The notes: generated from the sequence alone by a model not told the origin. Positions 41,331 to 49,649 are shown, counted from the stretch's first letter. The stretch is DNA of 64,000 nt from JBQCHF01 sp051954955 (GCA_051954955.1 JBQCHF010000184.1:1-64000), one strand, 5' to 3'. A program made the numbers and translations.

Positions 41331-41366
41331 AAGAACTACTGCTCGTCGCAAGCAGCGGGTGCGGGC

Positions 41367-42080
41367 TCAGTGGCCCATGCCGAGGCCGCCGTCGACGGGG
41401 ATGACCGCGCCGCTGATGTAGCCGGCCTCGGGCGAGGCGAGGAACCGCACCACGCCGGCGATCTCCTCGGCGGCGGCGAACCGGCCGGCCGGGATGGCCG
41501 CCTTGTAGGCCTCCTGCCGCTCGGCCGGCAGCGCCGCGGTCATGTCGGTCTCGACGAAGCCGGGCGCGACGACGTTGGCGGTGATGCCGCGCCCGCCCAG
41601 CTCGCGGGTGAGCGAGCGGGCCAGGCCCACCAGCGCCGCCTTGCTCGCGCCGTAGTTGGTCTGCCCGGGCGCGCCGTAGAGCCCGACCACCGAGCCCACG
41701 AGCACGATCCGCCCGCGCTTGAGCCGCAGCATCCCCTTGGACGCTCGGCGGGCCACCCGGAACGCCCCGCCCAGGTTGGTGTTCACCACCAGCTCGTACT
41801 CGTCGTCGGACATCCGCAGCAGCAGCTGGTCGGCGGTGACGCCCGCGTTGGCCACGGCCACCTCGACCGGCCCGTGCGCGGCCTCGGCCTCGGCGAAGGC
41901 GGCCTCCACCGACGCAGTGTCGGTGACGTCGCAACGCACGGCGAGGACGCCGTCGGGCAGGTCCTCAGGAGCGGCCGAGCGGTAGGTGACGGCCACCGAG
42001 TCGCCCGCCTGCGCGAACGCGGTGGCGATGGCGAGGCCGATGCCCCGGTTGCCCCCGGTGACCAGCACGCTCCTGCCCAC
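41367..42080 (-). CDS. fabG: 3-oxoacyl-[acyl-carrier-protein] reductase
   Basis: A 237-aa classical SDR. It has SVLVTGGNRGIGLAIATAFA (NADPH-binding), VANAGVT (NAG motif), VLVGSVVGLYGAPGQTNYGASKAAL (catalytic Ser, Tyr and Lys of YxxxK near 142-146) and the closing PVDGGLGMGH. It reduces 3-oxoacyl-ACP in the fatty-acid cycle. GTG start at 42080 with GGAGG 7 bp upstream. FabI follows after 78 bp on the same strand, so the two form a short fatty-acid synthesis operon; no ferrochelatase gene follows as in mycobacteria. Confidence 0.94.
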   Translation of the reverse strand: MGRSVLVTGGNRGIGLAIATAFAQAGDSVAVTYRSAAPEDLPDGVLAVRCDVTDTASVEAAFAEAEAAHGPVEVAVANAGVTADQLLLRMSDDEYELVVNTNLGGAFRVARRASKGMLRLKRGRIVLVGSVVGLYGAPGQTNYGASKAALVGLARSLTRELGGRGITANVVAPGFVETDMTAALPAERQEAYKAAIPAGRFAAAEEIAGVVRFLASPEAGYISGAVIPVDGGLGMGH

Positions 42081-42201
42081 GTCGACGTCCTCCTCGCACG
42101 GTGCGCATCAGGCCCGGGCGCACGCCCGGATCGAGCAGCGAACCTATCCGGCTACCCGTCGGTAAGGCGATCGGCCCCCGTTAGCCCTACGGTGCGGTGA
42201 C

Positions 42202-43155
42202 GTGAGAGCCATCCAGATCACCGAGTTCGGGGGCCCCGAGGTCCTCACCCTGACCGACCTGCCCGCACCGGAGCCGGCCCCCGGCCATGTGCTGATCCAG
42301 GTCTCCAGCGCCGGCGTGAACTTCGCCGACACGCACCAGACCGAGGATTCGTATCTGGCCAAGCAGACGCTGCCGATGGTGCCCGGCTCGGAGGTGGTCG
42401 GCACCGACCCGGACGGACGACGGGTGGCCGGGTTCGCCACCTCGGGCGGCTACGCCGAGCAGGCCCTGGTGCCCACGTCGTTGGCGTACCACGTCCCCGA
42501 CGGCGTGTCGGACGGCGAGGCGCTCGCGCTGCTGGTGCAGGGCACGACGGCCTGGCACCTGCTGCGCACCAGCTCCCACCTCGCTCCCGGCGAGACGGTG
42601 GTCGTGCACGCCGCGGCCGGCGGGGTGGGCACGATCGCCGTTCAGCTGGCCAAGGCCTGGGGTGCGGGCCGGGTCATCGGCGTCGCCTCCAGCCCCGAGA
42701 AGCGCGCGCTGGCCGAGCAGCTCGGCGCCGACGCGACGGTCGACGCCGGCGCCGAGGACCTCAAGGCGGCGCTGGAGGAGGCCAACGGCGGGCGCAAGGT
42801 CGACGTCGTGCTGGAGATGGTCGGCGGGGAGACCTTCGACGCCTCGCTGTCCGCGCTCGCGCCGTTCGGCCGCCTGGCCACCTTCGGGATGGCCTCGCGC
42901 CGCCCGGCCCGGCACCTCGCGCCGGGCGAGCTGATGGGCCGCAGCCGCACGGTGGCCGGGTTCTGGCTCGCGCACTGCTTCAACCGGCCGGAGATGCTGG
43001 CCGGCCCGATGACCGAGCTGATGCAGATGGTGGCCGAGGGACGGCTCACGGCCGTCGTCGGCGGCACCTGGCCGTTGGCGCAGGCCGCGCAGGCCCACCG
43101 CGCCCTGCTCGGCCGCGGCAGCACCGGCAAGCTCGTCCTGGACTGCCGCGCCTGA
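42202..43155 (+). CDS. NADPH:quinone reductase-like zinc-independent MDR protein
   Basis: A 317-aa medium-chain dehydrogenase/reductase of the quinone oxidoreductase type. GTG start at 42202. The N-terminal GroES-like domain (AIQITEFGGPEVLTLTDLPAPEP, GVNFADTHQ, VPGSEVVG) lacks the zinc-ligand Cys set. The Rossmann half has VVVHAAAGGVGTIAVQLAKAWG, VIGVASSPEKRALAEQLGAD and VDVVLEMVGG. It reduces quinones or activated alkenes with NADPH. It is divergent from fabG and converges on the dodecin gene across a perfect hairpin. Confidence 0.9.
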   Translation: MRAIQITEFGGPEVLTLTDLPAPEPAPGHVLIQVSSAGVNFADTHQTEDSYLAKQTLPMVPGSEVVGTDPDGRRVAGFATSGGYAEQALVPTSLAYHVPDGVSDGEALALLVQGTTAWHLLRTSSHLAPGETVVVHAAAGGVGTIAVQLAKAWGAGRVIGVASSPEKRALAEQLGADATVDAGAEDLKAALEEANGGRKVDVVLEMVGGETFDASLSALAPFGRLATFGMASRRPARHLAPGELMGRSRTVAGFWLAHCFNRPEMLAGPMTELMQMVAEGRLTAVVGGTWPLAQAAQAHRALLGRGSTGKLVLDCRA

Positions 43156-43185
43156 CCAGCGCACCGACATTCGCTCGTTGCCAGG

Positions 43186-43227
43186 CGAGGGCAGCGTGGT
43201 CCCGCGGAACGGACCGCGCTGCCCTCG
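43186..43227. terminator. 17-bp stem palindrome between convergent genes
   Basis: CGAGGGCAGCGTGGTCC (43186-43202) pairs with GGACCGCGCTGCCCTCG (43211-43227) with a single G-T pair and an 8-nt loop. It lies between the quinone reductase and dodecin gene ends; a likely bidirectional terminator. Confidence 0.78.
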
Positions 43228-43266
43228 GCGTGCCTCAGCCGACGGCGGAGCAGGGAACGCCCAGGT

Positions 43267-43479
43267 TCAGCTGTCCTCGAGCCGGAAGCCCACCTTCAGG
43301 CCCACCTGCACGTGCTCGACCTCGCCGTCCACGATGTAGCCGCGGATCTCGGTCACCTCGAACCAGTCGAGGTGGCGCAGCGTCTCGCTGGCCCGCTTGA
43401 CGGCGTTGCGCACGGCGGCGTCCACGCCGTCCGGCGAGGTGCCCACGAGCTCGGTCACCCGGTAGGTGCGGTTGGTCAC
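43267..43479 (-). CDS. Dodecin family flavin-binding protein
   Basis: A 70-aa protein with the full dodecin layout: strand RTYRVTELVGTS, helix DGVDAAVRNAVKRASETLRH, then LDWFEVTEIRGYIVDGEVEHVQVGLKVGFRLED. The Trp in LDWFEV stacks on the flavin in the dodecamer. Dodecins store flavins (FMN in actinobacteria) and protect them from light damage. GTG start at 43479. The gene is solitary. About 245 bp without a gene separate it from the DUF3099 gene; I see nothing specific in that stretch. Confidence 0.93.
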   Translation of the reverse strand: MTNRTYRVTELVGTSPDGVDAAVRNAVKRASETLRHLDWFEVTEIRGYIVDGEVEHVQVGLKVGFRLEDS

Positions 43480-43725
43480 GACGGCCTCCAGTGCCTCGTC
43501 GACGGCGGGGCCAACGCCGCGCGCGGAGCGCCGCAGCCCCCGTGCCCGGCACCGTAGCCGCGCCGTGCCCCGCCCGAGCCCCGTCCGCCTCCACTTCCTT
43601 CGTGGTCGAGCAGGAATGGCGGAGCACTCGCCATCTCCCCGTGATCACGCCGGACGGGCCGGCGGGCGGCCAGACCGGCTCTGTCCCCGGTCGCCGGGGC
43701 GGCATCCTGGTCGTACCGTGGACAG

Positions 43726-44106
43726 GTGACCGAGAGCCCACGGCGGCCCCGTTCCCGCCGCGGCGACGAGGACGTCTTCCAGATCACCGCCGCCCCCAAG
43801 CCGCTCACCGAGGACGTCGGCGGCCGGACCCGGCGCTACCTGATCTCGATGGCGGTGCGCACGGTCTGCGTGGTGGGCGCGGTGCTGGTCGGCGGCTGGC
43901 TGCGCTGGGCCTTCCTGGCCGGGGCCGTGCTCCTGCCCTACGTGGCCGTGGTGCTCGCCAACGGCGGTCGCGAGCCCAACCGGGACCTGCCCACCGCGTT
44001 CATGGGGCCGCAGCGGCCCATGCTCGAAGCGCCGCGCCCCGAGGCGGACCGGCGCGACGGCGGCGGGCCGGCCGGCGCCCGGCCATCCCGCGACGACGCC
44101 GCCTGA
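43726..44106 (+). CDS. DUF3099 membrane protein
   Basis: A 126-aa protein with GTG start at 43726. A basic N-terminus is followed by the DUF3099 core: VFQITAAPKPLTEDVGGRTRRYLISMAVRT, then two transmembrane helices (VCVVGAVLVGGWLRWAFLAG and AVLLPYVAVVLANGG). The disordered C-terminus is rich in Pro/Arg/Asp. The family is confined to actinobacteria and its function is unknown. A strong hairpin lies downstream at 44265-44300. Confidence 0.85.
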   Translation: MTESPRRPRSRRGDEDVFQITAAPKPLTEDVGGRTRRYLISMAVRTVCVVGAVLVGGWLRWAFLAGAVLLPYVAVVLANGGREPNRDLPTAFMGPQRPMLEAPRPEADRRDGGGPAGARPSRDDAA

Positions 44107-44193
44107 GCCACCTGGACCGGCGCCCGGAGCCGGCCCCGCACCGGTCTGTGACAGCCCGTCGCCGCACGGCTCCGCACCGTTCCACCGATCCCC

Positions 44194-44220
44194 TTGCAAT
44201 CACTGCACGGGATGGTGCAA
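44194..44220 (+). promoter_or_regulatory. TGCA-rich inverted-repeat element
   Basis: The stretch has TTGCA at its start, TGCAA at its end, and an inner pair TGCAC (44204-44208) / GTGCA (44215-44219) with 6 bp between. It is AT-richer than its surroundings and lies in the 288-bp gap between the DUF3099 gene and the 100-aa protein gene. It could be an operator or promoter; no regulator is assigned. Confidence 0.35.
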
Positions 44221-44264
44221 TACTCGCTCCCGCGTCCCGCCCCCCGTCGGGGCGCCGCCGATGC

Positions 44265-44300
44265 GGTGCCGGGCAACTCCCCCCGTGGTTGCCCGGTACC
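44265..44300 (+). terminator. Hairpin in the 44107-44394 gap
   Basis: GGTGCCGGGCAAC (44265-44277) pairs with GTTGCCCGGTACC (44288-44300), 13 bp with one G-T pair and a 10-nt C-rich loop. It could terminate the DUF3099 transcript or lie in the leader of the next gene. Confidence 0.5.
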
Positions 44301-44394
44301 GCTCGGTCGGACCGGCAGCGTCAGGCAGGCCGCAGCGCTCTCCGGGTAGCGGCCGGACGCGGCGCCTGCGGTCCGCTCGGTCAGACTGGGCCGC

Positions 44395-44697
44395 ATGAAT
44401 TCCATCCCAGAAAATCCCACCTCAGTGAATCCCACCCCCGCGCCCAGCGATCCCGTGCCGCAGCCACCCGACCCTGGCCCCACCGGCCCGGTCCAGTGCT
44501 CGGCCAAGGGCTGCCGGTCCGATGCCACCTGGGTGCTGGTGTGGGCCAACCCGCGCATCCACACCGACGGGCGCACCAAGACCTGGGCCGCCTGCGACGA
44601 GCACCGCGGCAGCCTGGGCGACTTCCTGGGCGTGCGCGGGTTCCTGCGCGAGGTGGTGGCGCTGCCGGAGTGGCAGGCGGGGCAGGCCGACCGCTGA
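44395..44697 (+). CDS. Conserved actinobacterial protein, possible zinc site
   Basis: A 100-aa protein. The first 30 residues are Pro-rich and disordered. The folded part has VQCSAKGCRSDATWVLVWANPRIH, then WAACDEHRGSLGDFLGVRGFLREV. The Cys pair (CSAKGC) and the CDEH segment make a plausible zinc site. Very similar small proteins occur in many actinobacteria, often near a SURF1-family gene as here (45886), but the function is unknown. ATG at 44395. It converges on moaA. Confidence 0.75.
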   Translation: MNSIPENPTSVNPTPAPSDPVPQPPDPGPTGPVQCSAKGCRSDATWVLVWANPRIHTDGRTKTWAACDEHRGSLGDFLGVRGFLREVVALPEWQAGQADR

Positions 44698-44709
44698 GGG
44701 GCGGCACGA

Positions 44710-44744
44710 CGGCTGAGCGGAACCGCGGGCGCGGAGCTCAGCCG
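44710..44744. terminator. Palindrome overlapping the moaA stop
   Basis: CGGCTGAGC (44710-44718) pairs with GCTCAGCCG (44736-44744), and an inner CCGCG/CGCGG pair (44723-44727, 44730-44734) continues the stem. The right arm includes the moaA stop codon on the minus strand. It fills the 40-bp gap between convergent genes. Confidence 0.65.
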
Positions 44745-45742
44745 CCGATGGCCGACATCGGCCGGTCCGGCTGCAGGAAGCCCGGGTCGTCGATGCCGTG
44801 GCCGGCCTTCTTGGCCCGCAGCGAGGCACGGAACCGCTCGGCCAGCTCGACGTCGGTGGCGCCGGCGCGCATCGGCCCGCGCAGGTCGGACTCCTCCCGG
44901 GCGAACAGGCAGTTGCGGATCTGCCCGTCGGCGGTGAGCCGGACCCGGTCGCAGGTGCCGCAGAACGGCCGGCTGACCGAGCCGATGACCCCCACCCGGC
45001 CGGGGCCGCCGTCCACCAGCCAGGTCTCGGCCGGCGCGCTGCCGCGCACGACCTCGCCCTCGGGGGTGAGGTCGAAGGCCGCAGTGAGCCGCTCGAGCAG
45101 CTCGTCGGCGGACACCATCTCCTCGCGACTCCAGGCGTGCTGGGCGTCCAGCGGCATCTGCTCGATGAAGCGCAGCTCGTAGCCCCGCTCGAGGCACCAG
45201 CGCAGCAGCGGCACCGCCTCGTCCTCGTTGACCCCGCGCATGACCACGGCGTTCACCTTGACCGGGCGCAGGCCCGCGGCGTCGGCGGCAGCCAGGCCGG
45301 CGAAGACGTCGTCGATCCGGTCGCGGCGGGCGAGCTTCGTGAACAGCTCGCGGTCCAGGGTGTCCAGCGAGACGTTCACCCGGTCCAGGCCGGCCTGGGC
45401 GAGCGGCTCGGCCAGCCGGGCCAGCCCGATGCCGTTGGTGGTGAGCGACAGGCGCGGGCGCGGCTCGAGCTCGGCCACCCGGCGCACGATGTCGACCAGC
45501 CCGCGACGCAGCAGCGGCTCCCCACCGGTGAAGCGGACCTCGTCCACTCCCAGGGAGACCGCGATGGAGACCAGCCGCACGATCTCGTCGTCGGTGAGCA
45601 GCTCGGGCGAGGGCAGCCAGTCCAGCCCCTCGGGCGGCATGCAGTAGGCGCAGCGAAGGTTGCAGCGGTCGGTGAGCGAGACCCGCAGGTCCGTCGCCAC
45701 CCGCCCGAAGCGGTCCACCAGACCGCCGACGTGCGCGCCCAT
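44738..45742 (-). CDS. moaA: GTP 3',8-cyclase MoaA
   Basis: A 334-aa radical SAM enzyme, first step of molybdenum cofactor synthesis (GTP to cyclic dehydro-GTP). The N-terminal [4Fe-4S] cluster motif is C27-x3-C31-x2-C34 in LTDRCNLRCAYC. GEPLLRRGLVDIVRR and SLTTNGIGLARLAEPL follow. The C-terminal cluster has CGTCDRVRLTADGQIRNC. The protein ends with the conserved GG tail (SAIGG) that enters the active site. ATG at 45742. No other cofactor genes lie in this window. Confidence 0.96.
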   Translation of the reverse strand: MGAHVGGLVDRFGRVATDLRVSLTDRCNLRCAYCMPPEGLDWLPSPELLTDDEIVRLVSIAVSLGVDEVRFTGGEPLLRRGLVDIVRRVAELEPRPRLSLTTNGIGLARLAEPLAQAGLDRVNVSLDTLDRELFTKLARRDRIDDVFAGLAAADAAGLRPVKVNAVVMRGVNEDEAVPLLRWCLERGYELRFIEQMPLDAQHAWSREEMVSADELLERLTAAFDLTPEGEVVRGSAPAETWLVDGGPGRVGVIGSVSRPFCGTCDRVRLTADGQIRNCLFAREESDLRGPMRAGATDVELAERFRASLRAKKAGHGIDDPGFLQPDRPMSAIGG

Positions 45743-45885
45743 GCCGCTCCTTCGCGATTCCCGCTCCGATGGACGGGCCGGCCGGCGCCCGTTCGCACCA
45801 GCCTACGTCGCTGGCGCCCGCCCGCACCGGTGGGACGGGGGACGCCGGCGCGTGGGTGTCGCGCGCTCGCGTTACCGTCGTCCTC

Positions 45886-46857
45886 GTGCACCGGCTCCTC
45901 GCCACCCGCCGCTGGCTCGGGTTCGTCGCCTTCGCCGTCGTGGTCTCGGTCGGCTGCCTGCTGCTGGCCCGCTGGCAGGTCTCCCGGGCGCACGAGCACG
46001 GGGCCCAGCGCGAGCTCCTGTCCACCAACCTCGCCCGCCCGGTCGCCCCCCTGACCGAGGTCCTGCAGGTGGGGCAGCGGGCCGACGCCCAGCAGTACCG
46101 GCAGGTGCGGGTGGACGGGCGCTACGACCCCGACCGCACGGTGCTGGTGCGCAATCGCCCCTACAACAGCGTGGCGGGCTACGAGGTGCTCGTCCCGCTG
46201 GTCACCGCCGACGGCTCGGCCGTGCTGGTCGACCGCGGCTGGGTGCCGCGCGCCGGTGCGGCCCTGGGCTCGGTCGACGTGCCGGCACCCCCGGCCGGGC
46301 AGGTCTCGGTCACCGGCTGGGTGGAGCCGGGAGTGAGCACCACCGGCGGGCAGCAGGAGCGCACCGAGGGCGCTCAGGTGTCGGTCGCCCGGGTCGACCC
46401 GCTGCGCCTGGCCGGCACGCTGCCCTACCCGCTCTACGGCGGCTACGTCGACGCCGGCACCGAGAGCCCGGCGCCCACCGCGGCCATCCAGCGGCTGGAC
46501 GCCCCCACCCTGGACGGCTACCAGGTCGACCCCGGCCGCAACTGGTCCTACGCCCTGCAGTGGGTGGTCTTCGGGATCATCGGCGTCGTCGGGTCGATCG
46601 TCCTGCTGCGCCGCGAGCTGGACGAGGACACCGACGACGTGGACGAGCCGGGTGACGGCCAGGTGCCCGCTTCGGGCCGGCCGGGCCTGCGCTCGCGGCT
46701 GGCCGCCTTCGGGGCGAGCCTGGGCACCGGCGAGGACGAGGACCTGGACGAGCGCGAGCTGGACGAGCACGGGCTGGACGACGTCTCCCGGGGTACCACC
46801 GGGGCCAGCAGCATCAGCAGCAGCACCGGACGTGGATCTGATCGTTCCAGCGGGTAG
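45886..46857 (+). CDS. SURF1 family cytochrome oxidase assembly protein
   Basis: A 323-aa protein with GTG start at 45886. It has the SURF1 layout: N-terminal helix (WLGFVAFAVVVSVGCLLLARWQ), a large outer domain (VRVDGRYDPDRTVLVRNRPYNSVAGYEVLVPL, VLVDRGWVP, PALYGGYVD-like region), and a C-terminal helix near 212-232 (NWSYALQWVVFGIIGVVGSIVLL). An unusually long acidic cytoplasmic tail of about 85 residues (DEDTDDVDEPG, EDEDLDERELDEHGLDD) follows. The family helps insert heme into aa3-type oxidase. Confidence 0.9.
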   Translation: MHRLLATRRWLGFVAFAVVVSVGCLLLARWQVSRAHEHGAQRELLSTNLARPVAPLTEVLQVGQRADAQQYRQVRVDGRYDPDRTVLVRNRPYNSVAGYEVLVPLVTADGSAVLVDRGWVPRAGAALGSVDVPAPPAGQVSVTGWVEPGVSTTGGQQERTEGAQVSVARVDPLRLAGTLPYPLYGGYVDAGTESPAPTAAIQRLDAPTLDGYQVDPGRNWSYALQWVVFGIIGVVGSIVLLRRELDEDTDDVDEPGDGQVPASGRPGLRSRLAAFGASLGTGEDEDLDERELDEHGLDDVSRGTTGASSISSSTGRGSDRSSG

Positions 46858-46936
46858 GCCAGTGACGTCGTAGATGCAGCGTGCATCGGTCTCGGCCGCC
46901 CCTGGCCGTCCCGGTGCACCGGACCAGGAGGGTGAC

Positions 46937-48724
46937 GTGCCGGGCCGGATCGAGGATTACGCCGTCGTCGGGGACATGCACTCGGTAGCGCTGGTCTGCC
47001 GGGACGGCTCGGTCGACTGGCTCTGCCTGCCCCGGTTCGACTCCCCCGCCTTCTTCGCCGCCCTGCTCGGCGGGGACCGCAACGGGCACTGGCGGGTGGC
47101 GCCGATGTCCGGCGGCCCGGCCAGCCGCCGGCGCTACCGCGAGAACACCCTCGTGCTCGAGAGCGAGTGGGACACCCCGGACGGCACCGTGCGGGTCGTC
47201 GACTTCATGCCCCCGCGCGACGGGCAGCCCAACCTGGTGCGGATCGTGGAGGGCGTCAGCGGCCGGGTGCGGATGAAGAGCGAGCTGCGGCTGCGCTTCG
47301 ACTACGGCCACATCCTGCCGTGGGTGCGCCGCGTCGGAGAGGGCCTGCATGCCGTCGCCGGCCCCGACGCGGTCTGGCTGCACGGGGACGTCACCCACCA
47401 CGGCCAGGACGACATGTCCTCCGGTGCCGAGTTCGAGGTGGGCCCCGGCGACCGGGTGGCCTTCGTGCTCACCTGGGCCCCCTCCCACGAGCCGCAGCCC
47501 GACCCCACCGACGCCCTCGCCCAGCTCGACCTCACCGAGCGCTTCTGGGCCTACTGGATGACCGACTGCCGCTACCAGGGCGACTACGAGGAGGCCGTGC
47601 GCCGCTCGTTGATCACCCTCAAGGCCCTCACCTACGAGCCCACCGGCGGCATCGTCGCGGCTGCCACCACCAGCCTCCCCGAGGACATCGGCGGGGTCCG
47701 CAACTGGGACTACCGCTACTGCTGGCTGCGCGATGCCACCCTCACCCTGCAGGCGCTGCTGCACAGCGGCTACACGCAGGAGGCGTCGGACTGGCGCGAG
47801 TGGCTGCTGCGTGCGGTGGCCGGCGACCCGGACGACCTGCAGATCATGTACTCCATCACCGGCGAGCGGCGCCTCACCGAGACCGAGCTGGACTGGCTGC
47901 CCGGCTACGAGGGCTCCAGCCCGGTGCGGATCGGCAACCAGGCCGCCGAGCAGCTCCAGCTCGACGTCTACGGCGAGCTGATGGGCGCGCTCGCGCTGGC
48001 CCGCGCGCAGGGCCTGGACTCGGACCAGAACAGCTGGAACGTCCAGAAGGCGATCATGGACTGGCTGGAGGGCAACTGGTCCCAGCCGGACGAGGGCCTG
48101 TGGGAGATCCGCGGCGACCGGCGCGAGTTCGTGCACAGCAAGGTGATGGTCTGGTCCGCGTTCGACGCCGCGGTGCGAGCGGTGGAGAAGAGCGGCCTGG
48201 ACGGCCCGGTCGACCGCTGGAAGCAGTGCCGCGACGACGTCCACCAGCAGGTGATGCAGAAGGGCTTCGACGCCGACGCCAACACCTTCGTGCAGTACTA
48301 CGGCGCGTCGGAGCTGGATGCGAGCTTGCTGCTCATGCCGCAGGTCGGCTTCATCGACCCCAAGGACGACCGGTTCGTCGGCACGGTCGAGGCCATCGGC
48401 AAGCGGCTGCGCCAGGACGGCGGCCTGCTGCTGCGCTACGAGAACCACGGCGACATCGACGGCCTGCCCGGCAAGGAGGGCGCCTTCCTGGTCTGCACCT
48501 TCTGGTACGCCGACGCCCTGCACGCGATCGGCCGTGACAAGGAGGCCCGCGGGGTGTTCGAGCACCTGCTCTCGCTGCGCAACGACGTCGGGCTGCTGGC
48601 CGAGGAGTACGACGTGCGCTACAGCCGCCAGGTCGGCAACTTCCCGCAGGCGTTCAGCCACGTCGGCCTGGTCAACACCGCGCACAACCTGGCGGACGGC
48701 TCCGTCGCCACGCCCAAGGCCTGA
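46937..48724 (+). CDS. GH15 family glycoside hydrolase (trehalase/glucoamylase-like)
   Basis: A 595-aa cytoplasmic enzyme. GTG 46937 with AGGAGG 5 bp upstream is the chosen start; an in-frame ATG at 46874 lacks this. An N-terminal beta-sandwich (IEDYAVVGDMHSVALVCRDG, DWLCLPRFDSPAFFAALLGG) precedes the (alpha/alpha)6 barrel (NWDYRYCWLRDATLTLQALL). The acid Glu lies in EGLWEIRG near 390 and the base Glu in LLAEEYDV near 556. This protein type includes the mycobacterial trehalase, so it may split trehalose; glucoamylase-like action is also possible. It is followed 4 bp later by an SRPBCC gene. Confidence 0.9.
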   Translation: MPGRIEDYAVVGDMHSVALVCRDGSVDWLCLPRFDSPAFFAALLGGDRNGHWRVAPMSGGPASRRRYRENTLVLESEWDTPDGTVRVVDFMPPRDGQPNLVRIVEGVSGRVRMKSELRLRFDYGHILPWVRRVGEGLHAVAGPDAVWLHGDVTHHGQDDMSSGAEFEVGPGDRVAFVLTWAPSHEPQPDPTDALAQLDLTERFWAYWMTDCRYQGDYEEAVRRSLITLKALTYEPTGGIVAAATTSLPEDIGGVRNWDYRYCWLRDATLTLQALLHSGYTQEASDWREWLLRAVAGDPDDLQIMYSITGERRLTETELDWLPGYEGSSPVRIGNQAAEQLQLDVYGELMGALALARAQGLDSDQNSWNVQKAIMDWLEGNWSQPDEGLWEIRGDRREFVHSKVMVWSAFDAAVRAVEKSGLDGPVDRWKQCRDDVHQQVMQKGFDADANTFVQYYGASELDASLLLMPQVGFIDPKDDRFVGTVEAIGKRLRQDGGLLLRYENHGDIDGLPGKEGAFLVCTFWYADALHAIGRDKEARGVFEHLLSLRNDVGLLAEEYDVRYSRQVGNFPQAFSHVGLVNTAHNLADGSVATPKA

Positions 48725-48728
48725 GCCC

Positions 48729-49163
48729 GTGCGCGCGGGCCCGGCCCGGGGGCTGACCGGCACGTTGGCCACGGCCGTCGAGGGCGGCGCCGACGTCGAC
48801 GCCGCCTGGGCCCGCTACGCCAGCCCGAGCCGGTGGCCGTCCTGGTCGCCGCAGCTGCGCGCCGTCGACGTCGCCGGCGGCTCCGACGTTCAGGACCGGC
48901 TGCTGCCCGGGCTGCGCGGCACCGTGCGCGGCCCGGTGCCGCCCGCGCTGCCGTTCGAGGTGACCGCCGTCGACGACGTGGCGCGCGCCTGGTCCTGGAC
49001 CGTGCACCTCGGCCCGGTCCCGCTGCACCTCGAGCACGGCGTCGAGCCGCTCCCCGGCCGGACCGGCTGCCGAGCCACTCTGCGGATGACCGGCCCCTGG
49101 CCGCTGGTCCTCGGCTACCTGCCACTGGCCCGCCTCGCGCTGGGCCGCCTGGTCCGGCCCTGA
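48729..49163 (+). CDS. SRPBCC family (polyketide cyclase/lipid-binding-like) protein
   Basis: A 144-aa protein with GTG start 4 bp after the GH15 stop, so it is in that operon. It has the START/SRPBCC fold pattern: an early helix (DAAWARYASPSRWPSWSPQL), RAVDVAG, GTVRGPVPPALPFEVTAVDDVARAWSWTV, and a last helix (LPLARLALGRLV). Members bind or modify small hydrophobic molecules. No catalytic residues can be assigned. Confidence 0.75.
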   Translation: MRAGPARGLTGTLATAVEGGADVDAAWARYASPSRWPSWSPQLRAVDVAGGSDVQDRLLPGLRGTVRGPVPPALPFEVTAVDDVARAWSWTVHLGPVPLHLEHGVEPLPGRTGCRATLRMTGPWPLVLGYLPLARLALGRLVRP

Positions 49164-49184
49164 CACCCCGCTCTGGTCGGGGTG
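49164..49184 (+). terminator. Hairpin after SRPBCC gene
   Basis: CACCCCG (49164-49170) and CGGGGTG (49178-49184) flank a 7-nt loop, immediately after the TGA at 49161-49163. It overlaps the first GGGTGA repeat element, so the two structures are alternatives. Confidence 0.5.
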
Positions 49185-49230
49185 AGGGTGGCCTTCAGTC
49201 ACAGAGAGGGAGTGAGGGTCACCCTCATCC
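49180..49230. repeat. GGGTGA-type palindromic element 1
   Basis: GGGTGAGGGTGGCCTTC (49180-49196) pairs over 17 bp with GAGGGTCACCCTCATCC (49214-49230) when G-T pairs are allowed. It is a relative of the element at 49370-49420. The right half contains a perfect 15-bp palindrome, TGAGGGTCACCCTCA. Confidence 0.7.
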
Positions 49231-49649
49231 ACTCTTGGGCCGCCGCCGGGCGCGTGGGGCGGGCGGTCCCAGCGGCTGCGGCTACGAGCACCAAGGTCAT
49301 GGCGCTGGTGACGGCGGGAGCAGGCGCGGCGGCGGCTTCCGCTGCCGACCTCCGTTGCTGCGTGGGATTGGGTGAAGGTGCCCTTCTGCCAATAGGTTCG
49401 TCGGAAGGGCACCTTCATCCGATCCCGACGATCTTGCGGCCGCGCAGACCGGCAGCGGGGCACCGAACCCGCCTGGCGCCTCGCTCCCCCGTCACCAGCG
49501 CCTTTTCCTCCACCCCCTCGGCCGACGCCGCCAGACCCAACCGCGCACCACCTCAGCCGCGCCCCTTTCACCACCTCTCCACGACACGCCGCCACCGATC
49601 CGTGACCCTCTGCAACCGCAGCCGGCCCGGAAGCGGCAGGATGGGCGGC
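49231..49649. other. Gene-free stretch (part of the 49164-49649 gap)
   Basis: The 486-bp gap between the SRPBCC and SDR genes is the only one over 300 bp in the window. Apart from the hairpin at 49164 and the two related palindromes I see no convincing gene on either strand. The last 200 bp are C-rich, with runs such as CTCCACCCCCTCG, and hold the SDR promoter, which I cannot place. Confidence 0.6.
49370..49420. repeat. GGGTGA-type palindromic element 2
   Basis: GGGTGAAGGTGCCCTTC (49370-49386) and GAAGGGCACCTTCATCC (49404-49420) form a 17-bp stem with one G-T pair and a 17-nt loop. Same arm pattern as element 1 at 49180-49230, with an unrelated loop. Confidence 0.75.

Noticed and set aside
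43938..46028. A 696-codon minus-strand frame spanning DUF3099 to SURF1
   Set aside because: It overlaps moaA and its neighbours out of frame; no recognisable motif.
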